Assembly (NCBI GenBank): GCA_019638805.1
Contig: JAHBTA010000003.1
Coordinates: 1 to 64,000 of the forward strand
Reading direction: 5' to 3'
From: Microbacteriaceae bacterium
GTDB lineage: Bacteria > Actinomycetota > Actinomycetes > Actinomycetales > Microbacteriaceae
DNA length: 64,000 nucleotides
Both the position numbers and the translations under genes were made by a program. Positions 9,058 to 15,940 of this stretch are shown here, piece by piece. Each line of letters begins with the position of its first letter. Position 1 is the stretch's first letter. Below the pieces are notes generated by a model. It saw only the letters and a list, made by a program, of their open reading frames with translations, was not told where the DNA came from and ran no database searches.

Positions 9058-9711
9058 TCACGCGGCGGAGCGACCCGGGGTGGGGAATTTCGATGAGCAG
9101 AACTGGGGAATTTCAGTGAGCGCCGTCATGATCGAGTAGAAGGCTTCATATGCCTCACCGTCCTCGGTCCAGCTGATCTTGATGCGCGAAATGTAGGGAT
9201 CGGCGAGCGACCGATCCATCCCGACGCGGATCGAGTCGTTCACATCGACGAAGTCCGGGACGTCACCCATGACGGAAAACCCGCTGTGCCCGTCTTGCTC
9301 CTTCGTCAGGTCCACAATCACCACGTTCTCTGCGCGACGACTGCCGCGATTGACGAGAAGGCTCCGGCCCTTCTTCTCGGTCGCTTCCACGTCCCAGACG
9401 ACTTCGGCGGAGCGGGGTCGAGTAGCGGCGTCCTGTACCTCTGCGATGTCGGCCGTCGACTTCTCAACCTGACGAGTACGCACGTTGGTCACGAAGACCG
9501 CTAGGAGCGCGGCTGCCCCTCCGAGGCTCGCCAGCCAGGTCGGGATCGCGGTCGACATCGCCTCCGCCCATGCATCACCATCTGTCGGCCAGAAGAAGAT
9601 CGCCCACAGCACGAGTCCCAGCAGGCTCACCCCTAGGAGCAACCATGCCGCGGTACCGAGAGCTCCATAGCGAGCCCAGTAGGCCGACCACCGCCCCGGC
9701 CTTTCACTCAT
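9058..9711 (-). pseudogene. Two-TM membrane protein truncated by IS21
   Basis: The frame encodes 217 aa, but the last 23 (from about MTALTEIPQF) are read from the insertion-sequence end, so the native gene is cut at 9128. What remains has two hydrophobic helices (about residues 15-40 and 58-78) and a soluble C-terminal beta-rich part (VVWDVEATEKKGRSLLVNRG onward). The start at 9711 overlaps the pglX C-terminal reading frame by 8 nt, so it was part of the same minus-strand operon. Function unknown; the original C-terminus is lost. Confidence 0.65.
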
Positions 9712-10786
9712 CCCCGCCGCCCTTCTTCAGGCCGATGTCCTTCAGGGCTGGGCCGAGCTTCTGGTAGTTCACGAGCACGCCGTCATCGAGGTCGAGGTCG
9801 ATCTGCTGGCCAGCGAGCGGGAAGAGGACGTCGTGCTCGTAGTCACGGAGCTCGACGAGAACCTTGCGGATGCGGTCGGCTTCCTTCTGCGCGTTGGCGA
9901 TGTCGCGGGCGGAGGCACCGCCCAGACCGGCGGCGACGCGGCCCTGGTGCTCGAGGTTCGCTTCGAGCTTGCCGATGTACTCGCGAAGATAGCCGGTGAG
10001 TACGGTCGACGCGGTCGACGGGCTGTAGCGGTGCAGGTAGATGAGCGCGCCGAACGATCCCTTCGGGCTGCGGAACAGCCAGTAGATCGGACGCTTCTTG
10101 TACCGCTGGACGTGATCGTCGTAAAAGGACTTGACGAAGTAGTCCCGGATATCCTTCACGCCGAGCGACTCGGTGACGAAGTGCAGGTTCTCCTCGAAGT
10201 GCTCCTCACCGAACGCGACCCGGAGGAACTGCCGGAACCGGGCCACGATGTCGTCCTCGAACCAGTCACCATCGACGATGGGGATGACGTTGTCCTTGTC
10301 CGGCATGAACGACGGTGTGGGCACCTGTGCCAGGTAGTCCTGGAGTGTGCTCCCCTGATCCGCGAGGATCAACCCCGGCTTGTCGAGGCTGTATCGCCCG
10401 AACATGCAGCCGACGGCATACGAGACGAGGTCGACGATGGCGGACTGACTGAACAGCGCATCGCGCTCCTCGGGCGACTTGTTCGGCCATCGGAACGCCG
10501 AATTGTTCGTGAGCGAGACTCGTTCGAGCGGTACGTTGGAGGGGACCTCATCCTCAAGTCCGTACAGCTTCGCCACGGCCTCGTTGTTCTCGATCTCCAG
10601 GCGCTGTTGAGCGAGTGAGCGCGCTGCCCACCCTTCGCGATGCTGCGCGACGATCTGTTCAAGGGTCTTCAACTGGATACCTATTGCGAGGGCCGGCCGT
10701 CGATTCCCACTCTCGAACGCGGCCCAGCGCCGAAGGGTAGCCATCGGATAGCCGATGAGTTCCTCCACGCTACTAGCCAAGGCCAA
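9704..10786 (-). CDS. PglX C-terminal domain as a separate reading frame
   Basis: 360 aa, closely resembling the conserved last third of type 1 BREX PglX. Examples are LEIENNEAVAKLYGLEDEV, YAVGCMFGRYSLDKPGLI, WFEDDIVARFRQFLRVAFG, YKKRPIYWLF and LIYLHRYSPST. The similarity seems to start near residue 30 (PALAIGIQLKTLEQ). The first codons lie inside the end of the tyrosine recombinase gene. The frame opens with TTG at 10786, and an ATG at 10744 is an alternative start. It is separated from the pglX N-terminal part by about 2.5 kb holding the recombinase and an inverted cassette. Either PglX is made here as two chains or this is a displaced remnant. Confidence 0.8.
   Translation of the reverse strand: MALASSVEELIGYPMATLRRWAAFESGNRRPALAIGIQLKTLEQIVAQHREGWAARSLAQQRLEIENNEAVAKLYGLEDEVPSNVPLERVSLTNNSAFRWPNKSPEERDALFSQSAIVDLVSYAVGCMFGRYSLDKPGLILADQGSTLQDYLAQVPTPSFMPDKDNVIPIVDGDWFEDDIVARFRQFLRVAFGEEHFEENLHFVTESLGVKDIRDYFVKSFYDDHVQRYKKRPIYWLFRSPKGSFGALIYLHRYSPSTASTVLTGYLREYIGKLEANLEHQGRVAAGLGGASARDIANAQKEADRIRKVLVELRDYEHDVLFPLAGQQIDLDLDDGVLVNYQKLGPALKDIGLKKGGGDE
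10735..10753. repeat. Direct repeat flanking the recombinase gene (copy 1)
   Basis: GGGTAGCCATCGGATAGCC, nearly identical to 12015-12034, which has one extra G. The two copies bracket the tyrosine recombinase gene almost exactly. Attachment-site halves or recombinase arm sites are possible readings. Confidence 0.5.
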
Positions 10787-11981
10787 GCAGTCTTGCTGAC
10801 GCGGCGAGCGCCGCGCGGGTCCGCGTCCGATCCGTGTGCAGGTAGGACTGCGTGCTCAACACGGAGGAATGCCCCAGGACAGCCTTGATGGTGGTCTCAT
10901 CGATCCCGTTCGCAAGCAGCAGTGTGGCAGCGGTGTGCCGAGCCTCGTATAGGAGCGGGCGACGGGCGGTGCCGTCCGGGAGCGTCACGGTGACACCGGC
11001 TCGGTCGACGATCTCGTACCACTGCGCGCGGTCGAACTCGACTGAGCGCGGTGCGCCATCGTCGCGCGGCCACACGAGGTCAAAGGGCGACGACGGCGCG
11101 CGCGTCCGCCAGGCCACGAGCGCGTCGGCCAGCCAGGGCACCATCGGGACGACGCGGACTCCTGCTCGTGTCTTCGGCCGGACCAAATGGTAGGCACCTG
11201 CAAGATGCCGCGACTCGAACCCCCGCGGGACACGAAAGCCGCTTGCGGGACTTCGACGCTGCACGTATGGCAGGGCCTTCAGTTGCCAAGCAAGCGTCAT
11301 CGTCGCCGCTTCCATGTCAACCATGCCCCAGGTGAGTCCGAGCGCCTCCGAGGGGCGGAGCCCTTCCACGAGCGCAGCGACCCAGCGGGAGGCGTCAGGG
11401 CGGGCTGCAACCACGGCAAGAATCCGCATCGCGTCGTCGCTGCTGAGCGCCTGCCGCGACGAAGGTCCGACACCAGGGCCCGATGTTTCGCGTGCCCGCT
11501 GCGGGACCCGGTATCCCTCCGCGACAGCGTCAGCGAGGATCTTGCCGAGTACTGCGTGCGTGCGCTGCATCGTGGGTAGTGCCAGTCCGGCCTCCTCTTG
11601 GGCTGATGCGACCTTGCGAATGTCTGCCGGCGCCAGGGCGTCGAGCCGAAGATGCCCAAGCGTCGGGACGATCCAACGGCTGACCGCCGAGCGGTCTGAG
11701 ACATACGTGCCGGGCCGCACAATCCGTTGCCGCTGCGCGAGCCACTGATCGGCCCATCGCTTCACCGTGATACTTGCGAACGACGTGACGAACCCTTCGG
11801 ACGCGATCCGTCGCCGTGCCTCGGTGAGCCTGGCCCTGACCTCGGCCTCTGTCCGTGCTTTGAGCGTCAGCCGGCGCCGCGTCCCACGCTCCGTCCAGCC
11901 GGCCTCGATGGATGCCACCCACTGACCGCGGGAGTTCTGGTAGATCGATCCGGTGCTTTTTCTGCGCTGTTTGTGTGCCAT
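10773..11981 (-). CDS. Tyrosine recombinase/integrase next to the pglX cassette
   Basis: 402 aa from MAHKQRRK. The open frame reaches 12278, but the upstream part lacks integrase features and overlaps the inverted cassette. An N-terminal SAM-like/AP2-like DNA-binding region (SIYQNSRGQWVASIEAGW) and a core-binding domain precede the catalytic domain: Arg in EGLRPSEALGL, the second box YEARHTAATLLLANG (Tyr replaces the usual first His), LGHSSVLSTQ, and the nucleophile in STQSYLHTD. The family cuts and rejoins DNA by a 3'-phosphotyrosine intermediate. Its place between the two specificity arms and the pglX C-terminal frame suggests that it catalyses inversion or integration here. Confidence 0.85.
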   Translation of the reverse strand: MAHKQRRKSTGSIYQNSRGQWVASIEAGWTERGTRRRLTLKARTEAEVRARLTEARRRIASEGFVTSFASITVKRWADQWLAQRQRIVRPGTYVSDRSAVSRWIVPTLGHLRLDALAPADIRKVASAQEEAGLALPTMQRTHAVLGKILADAVAEGYRVPQRARETSGPGVGPSSRQALSSDDAMRILAVVAARPDASRWVAALVEGLRPSEALGLTWGMVDMEAATMTLAWQLKALPYVQRRSPASGFRVPRGFESRHLAGAYHLVRPKTRAGVRVVPMVPWLADALVAWRTRAPSSPFDLVWPRDDGAPRSVEFDRAQWYEIVDRAGVTVTLPDGTARRPLLYEARHTAATLLLANGIDETTIKAVLGHSSVLSTQSYLHTDRTRTRAALAASARLLGLG

Positions 11982-12014
11982 CGCTCCAGACCACACTGTG
12001 CGCGCCATCCGTTC

Positions 12015-12034
12015 GGGTAGCCATCGGGATAGCC
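12015..12034. repeat. Direct repeat flanking the recombinase gene (copy 2)
   Basis: GGGTAGCCATCGGGATAGCC, matching 10735-10753. A partial third copy, GGGTAGCCATCG, starts at 12132. The stretch 11982-12244 around it holds no convincing gene and may contain recombinase binding sites and promoter. Confidence 0.5.
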
Positions 12035-12244
12035 ATTCGATCGCCCGCTGAGCAGTCGGCTCCGTGAGCCCTGGCGAACGAGATTCCGCACGGTGACCGG
12101 CACATTCGCTACGGACAGGGGCTAGCCGTCGGGGTAGCCATCGACCCCGGACGACGAGTCGAGAGTGCGCGGTCGCCGATGTGTCTGGCAACCGCCACCG
12201 CCTTGGAGCGCTGCGGTTGCCGCCCACGGCGCTGACGATCGCAA

Positions 12245-12273
12245 CACAGTTCATGAAGGACGAGTACCCGGAC
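12245..12273. repeat. Inverted repeat block 1 (partner 14474-14502)
   Basis: 29 bp identical in opposite orientation, encoding QFMKDEYPD in both arms. It contains the palindrome TTCATGAA. It forms the outer boundary of homology between the arms. Confidence 0.85.
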
Positions 12274-12657
12274 GTCAAGCAGGACCTTTACGGTGCGTTC
12301 GTCTCTCGCGGGATCGAACTCGCCGATCGGCGCGGACTTCTCGCCATCGTCATCGGCGATACCTGGATGTCGATCAAGTCGTTCGAGGCGTTGAGGATAC
12401 GGCTACTTGACGGCCACGCGTTCGACTCGTTCGTCCATATGCGCGACACCTCAAATCACCCCGACATCTTCGGTGCGAACACCGCGTTCGTGCTGTCGAT
12501 GGCCGGGCGCCCAACCCGACATGCGCCGTTCATCCGCCTCGAACCACTGGGTCAGGAGCGAAAGGAGCATGACCTCCGGGTCGCGTTGGCTGACCGGACG
12601 AGCGAGTCAGGATTTCACCTCGCCGCGGGCGAGGACTTCGAGTCCATTCCGGGCTCC

Positions 12658-12733
12658 CCGATCGTCTACTGGCTCAGTGAAAAGATGCGGGGGTCCTTCG
12701 CCACAGGCCGGCCTCTGAGCGAAATCGCTAGCC
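12658..12733. repeat. Inverted repeat block 2 (partner 13987-14062)
   Basis: 76 bp identical in opposite orientation, ending in GCTAGCC. It encodes IVYWLSEKMRGSFATG and the following PLSEIAS in both arms. The pglX frame breaks immediately after this block in arm A but not in arm B. Confidence 0.9.
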
Positions 12734-12756
12734 TCCGCCAGGGACTGGCCACGGCT

Positions 12757-12792
12757 GACAACAACCGATTCCTTCGCCAGTGGTGGGAGGTC
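12757..12792. repeat. Inverted repeat block 3 (partner 13918-13953)
   Basis: 36 bp with one mismatch, encoding DNNRFLRQWWEV in both arms. The spacing to block 2 is 23 bp in arm B but 33 bp in arm A. This 10-bp difference is what puts arm A out of frame. Confidence 0.85.
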
Positions 12793-12815
12793 GCTGCCAC
12801 GCGCACCGCGTTCAG

Positions 12816-12945
12816 TTGCACATCGCGTGAAGATGCCGTCGCCAGCGGAGCCCGCTGGTTCCCGTACAACAAGGGCGGTGAGTTCCGGAAGTGGTACGGA
12901 AACCAGGAGCACGTCGTCAACTGGGAGCACGACGGCGCGGAGATC
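12816..12945. repeat. Inverted repeat block 4 (partner 13765-13894)
   Basis: 130 bp with a single mismatch, encoding TSREDAVASGARWFPYNKGG and the stretch up to GAEI. It is the longest identical block. Identity this high between genes that differ elsewhere implies recent exchange. Confidence 0.9.
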
Positions 12946-12984
12946 GTCGCCTTCAAGCCGCGCTCGGTGATCCGCAACCCCGGC

Positions 12985-13013
12985 ACGTACTTTTCACCGT
13001 CCGTGTCATGGTC
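12985..13013. repeat. Inverted repeat block 5 (partner 13679-13707)
   Basis: 29 bp identical in opposite orientation, encoding TYFSPSVSW in both arms. It is the innermost conserved block. Confidence 0.85.
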
Positions 13014-13338
13014 GGACATTTCGTCCGGTGAAGCCGCATTCCGCCGCTATCCACAGGGATTCATACACGACTCGACTGGCCACTCGGGCTTCGGCGATCC
13101 AACGATGCTGGACCAGATCACCTTGCTCCTGAACTCAAAGTTCGTGATGGAGGTCATGAAGGTGGTCGCCCCAACACTTCACTTCCACATCGGGTACGTG
13201 GGCCTCGTCCCAGTTGCCGAAGGAATCAGCGTGCTCCCTACTGACACCGTAGATCGCCTCATCGAAACAGCTCAGGAGGACTGGGACGGGGCTGAGACCT
13301 CCTGGAATTTTGAGAAGAATCCCCTCGTCGCTCTGAGG

Positions 13339-13986
13339 TCATCTGCGGGCGGCGATCTCGATTAGCGGGTTGCGCTCGAAGTCCCAGGATGTCTCTAGGG
13401 TGTTCCAGTCCACTTGCGCGATCTCAACTGCTCGTGTCGCCAGGGCCACGCCGCGCTCGGCTGTTGCATCGGCGATTGGGAGACCTGCGACCTGTCCCAC
13501 TTCGAAATTCAGAGTCGGCGCGATGGCCGCCAGCTGCTCGAAGGCGAGTTGCGAGTTCGCGAAGGAGAGCAGTCCAAGTCGCTCTTGGACGCTCGCCACG
13601 AAGATCGAGGTGCCCGCGACGTCGTAGATGAACCCCGGAGGGTATGACCGGAACGAGGGGGCTCCGCTGCTGATCTTCGACCATGACACGGACGGTGAAA
13701 AGTACGTCTCCGTATTCTGAGCCCTCGATCGCGGACGCCCGCCGTCCTCGGTCCCGAACGTCCGGATCTCCGCGCCGTCGTGCTCCCAGTTGACGACGTG
13801 CTCCTGGTTCCCGTACCACTTCCGGAACTCACCGCCCTTGTTGTACGGGAACCAGCGGGCTCCGCTGGCGACGGCATCTTCACGCGATGTGCAAGAAAAG
13901 GCGGTCTGGGTTGTCGAGACCTCCCACCACTGGCGAAGGAAGCGGTTGTTGTCTCCGGTCTGGAGGCCAACGGCCAGCGCCGCGGC
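13339..13986 (-). pseudogene. PglX specificity arm A, out of frame
   Basis: This continues pglX in the +1 frame: AVGLQTGDNNRFLRQWWEV, the block-4 stretch, TYFSPSVSWSKIS, FVASVQERLGLLSFANSQLA and the ending ETSWDFERNPLIEIAARR, then a stop at 13339-13341. The GLQTGDNNRFLR motif is typical of PglX. The frame has no start of its own and connects to the N-terminal part only if one nucleotide is gained or lost after GCTAGC. It is therefore presently unexpressed as part of PglX. Confidence 0.8.
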
Positions 13987-15940
13987 GGCTAGCGATTTCG
14001 CTCAGAGGCCGGCCTGTGGCGAAGGACCCCCGCATCTTTTCACTGAGCCAGTAGACGATCGGCGAGCCGGGGATTGCGGCAAAGTCGGCGTCCGATGCGA
14101 GGTGGAGTCCAAACCCCGCTGTCTGGGCCTCAAGCGCGGCTGTTAGCGCAGAGATCTTCTCTGCTTCGGACATCCCGTCGACGAGTCGGATGAAGGTGCC
14201 GGCACGTCTGCGAGCAGCACCGCCCCCTTCTGAAGGCAGGTTCTCCAGGACGAACGCCGTCGCAGAGACGACCTCGCCCCCGATCGAATCGAATGCGCGA
14301 GCGCCGAGGTGCAGCATCGAGGCGATCCGCTGCTTCGCCAGGAGGGATGCGCGGAGCCTTTCGTATGAGCTGAGAAACATCCAGGACTGCATCGTGATCA
14401 TTGCCACGGCCCCGCGCTGCCCGGCGAGCTTAGTGCAGCGCTCGATGAACCCGGCGAATAGGTCCGACTTCGTGTCCGGGTACTCGTCCTTCATGAACTG
14501 TGAAAGCAGAGCGTTCATCTGCTTGCTGCCCATGTACGGCGGGTTTGCAACCACGACCGCGTAGTCGCGCGACAGGTACTCAGCGTGCTCGATCACCTCG
14601 GCAGCCTTCGGGAGCGTGTTGAAGAGATCAACTGCGCCCGTCGCCCCCTCGATCGCCGCCTTGAGCGGTGCGATGAGCTGCTCCTTCGGCTGGATAAGCG
14701 AGCCGAAGGTGTCGGCGTGCTCGAAGGCGTTCCAGAACTCGTCGGCGTCACCGCGCGCGAATCCGTTGCCCTTCGTGAGGGACCACAGGTAGTCGAGCTC
14801 GGCCGGGTCGAAGTGCACGTTCTCGAGCACTCGGATGTTCGGCTGGACTGGGTTCTTCAAGAACAGCTTCCGCTTCGCGGCAGCCTTCATCGTGAGGGCG
14901 AACGCCGCGAGGGCGCCAGCACGCGGGTCGATCTCGGTGCCGTAGAGGTTGTGCTGGAGGATCAGCCCGGGGATCTCGGCCGGGTCGTAGCCCTTCTCGG
15001 TGTAGATCGCGTAGAGCAGGTCGAAGGCGTAGGTGAGCATGTGGCCCGAGCCGACAGCCGGGTCGATGATCTTGAGCTCCTCCGGCTTCGCGATCCGCAG
15101 GAAGTCTGTCTCCTCGTCGACGGGCTTGATGTAGTAGTCCATCTGCTCGGCGAGGCGAGACGACGGGTTGTTGAGCAGCCAGAGCCGGCCGAGCGAGTTC
15201 TCGACCAGATAGCGGACGATCCAGTGCGGGGTGAAAAGCTGCGTGGCCGCAGGGATCTCCGCGGCGCCGGCCTTCCTGTTCTTCTTGAACCCGTCGAAGA
15301 CCTCGTCCTTCCGGTCCGAGATGTAGAACTGGTAAAGCCAGCCGATCACCTCGACTTCGCTGCACACCTCGGCGGTGAGCGTCTTCACCGCGCGGTCACG
15401 GACGGAATCGGCGGCGAGCAGCGCGGTCGGGATGAGCAGCTCGGTGTAGTCGCCTTCTCGCTCGAACATGAACGGCATCGCCTTGTGCCAGCTACGGGAG
15501 TACGCCTCCAGCAGCAAGCCGTAAGCCTCGCCCTGCGCGTCCGGGCTGGGACGGGTGCCGTTCAGCAGCGCGGTGATGGTTTCCTGCGTCTTCGCCGGGA
15601 CGACCGTGCTGTCGAAGGTGCCGGCCTTCGCCTCGGCGAGCACCTCCGGCTGGCCGGTCGTCCGCCCTGCCTCGGGCGAGACCACTCCGCTCGGGGTGTA
15701 ACCGCTCGCGTCCATGAAGCGGAGTGCGATGATGCGGTTGAACCAGGTATAGGCGACCCGGTCGATGACCTGCTCACGGCTGTCGCTGGCGATCGCCTCC
15801 TCGAGCGCGCGGACCGTGGCCGCGGACTCGACTCGGGCGAGCGAGTTCTCGGCGAGCACGACCGTGACACGAGCGCCGACCTCCTTGATGAGATCGGTGC
15901 GCGCCTTGGTGGCGAAGGACTTGAGCGGTGCAGTCTCCAT
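13880..15940 (-). CDS. pglX: BREX adenine methyltransferase PglX, N-terminal part (frameshifted)
   Basis: 686 codons, of which about 650 are genuine PglX. The last 35 or so (RRGAGRWPPDRRQQPLPS onward) come from the wrong frame after the block-2 repeat and end at TGA 13880. The methyltransferase core is present: S-adenosylmethionine motif DPAVGSGHMLTYAF (about 295) and catalytic NPPY (about 466-469). PglX methylates a non-palindromic motif to mark host DNA. A full type 1 PglX is about 1200 aa; here the recognition arm is in another frame and the C-terminal domain lies 3 kb away. The start overlaps the brxC stop (TGATG). As it stands the gene is probably OFF. Confidence 0.88.
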   Translation of the reverse strand: METAPLKSFATKARTDLIKEVGARVTVVLAENSLARVESAATVRALEEAIASDSREQVIDRVAYTWFNRIIALRFMDASGYTPSGVVSPEAGRTTGQPEVLAEAKAGTFDSTVVPAKTQETITALLNGTRPSPDAQGEAYGLLLEAYSRSWHKAMPFMFEREGDYTELLIPTALLAADSVRDRAVKTLTAEVCSEVEVIGWLYQFYISDRKDEVFDGFKKNRKAGAAEIPAATQLFTPHWIVRYLVENSLGRLWLLNNPSSRLAEQMDYYIKPVDEETDFLRIAKPEELKIIDPAVGSGHMLTYAFDLLYAIYTEKGYDPAEIPGLILQHNLYGTEIDPRAGALAAFALTMKAAAKRKLFLKNPVQPNIRVLENVHFDPAELDYLWSLTKGNGFARGDADEFWNAFEHADTFGSLIQPKEQLIAPLKAAIEGATGAVDLFNTLPKAAEVIEHAEYLSRDYAVVVANPPYMGSKQMNALLSQFMKDEYPDTKSDLFAGFIERCTKLAGQRGAVAMITMQSWMFLSSYERLRASLLAKQRIASMLHLGARAFDSIGGEVVSATAFVLENLPSEGGGAARRRAGTFIRLVDGMSEAEKISALTAALEAQTAGFGLHLASDADFAAIPGSPIVYWLSEKMRGSFATGRPLSEIASRRGAGRWPPDRRQQPLPSPVVGGLDNPDRLFLHIA

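Larger units (their letters stand above)
6790..9128. mobile_element. IS21-family insertion sequence
   Basis: About 2.34 kb carrying istA and istB on the minus strand. The ends are imperfect inverted repeats. Left end 6790 onward reads TGACGGCGCTCA followed by GAATTTCCCCAG. The right end, read inward on the other strand from 9128, gives TGACGGCGCTCA then GAAATTCCCCAG. A second repeat copy follows within 50 nt at each end, as is usual in this family. The outer flanks (ACCAG on the left, TGATC on the right) do not match, so no target duplication is visible. That fits a rearranged rather than a simple insertion. Confidence 0.85.
12245..13365 (+). pseudogene. Silent inverted PglX specificity cassette (arm B)
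   Basis: About 373 codons homologous to the PglX region from QFMKDEYPD through the target-recognition domain to the SWNFEKNPL motif, ending at TAG 13363-13365. Homology to pglX begins exactly at the repeat at 12245. The open frame runs further upstream (GTG at 12181), but those residues are unrelated, so there is no proper start and no methyltransferase motifs. The recognition segments between conserved blocks differ strongly from arm A, so it would give another DNA specificity. It faces opposite to pglX. It stays in frame throughout and joins in frame to the pglX N-terminal part if inverted at the 29-bp or 76-bp repeats. Confidence 0.8.
12245..14502. other. Candidate invertible segment of pglX
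   Basis: The two specificity arms, B (12245-13365, plus) and A (13339-14502, minus), face each other tail to tail and share five inverted-repeat blocks. The outermost block lies at 12245-12273 and 14474-14502. Beyond it homology on the B side stops abruptly, which marks an exchange boundary. A tyrosine recombinase gene adjoins. Inversion would swap the recognition domain attached to the pglX N-terminal part. Confidence 0.7.

Noticed and set aside
12181..12244. GTG start that would make arm B an independent gene
   Set aside because: Residues before QFMKDEYPD have no PglX homology and no ribosome-binding site; the methyltransferase domain is missing.
11982..12278. Extended N-terminus of the tyrosine recombinase
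   Set aside because: The extra residues run into the inverted cassette and lack integrase features; MAHKQRRK at 11981 is a normal start.
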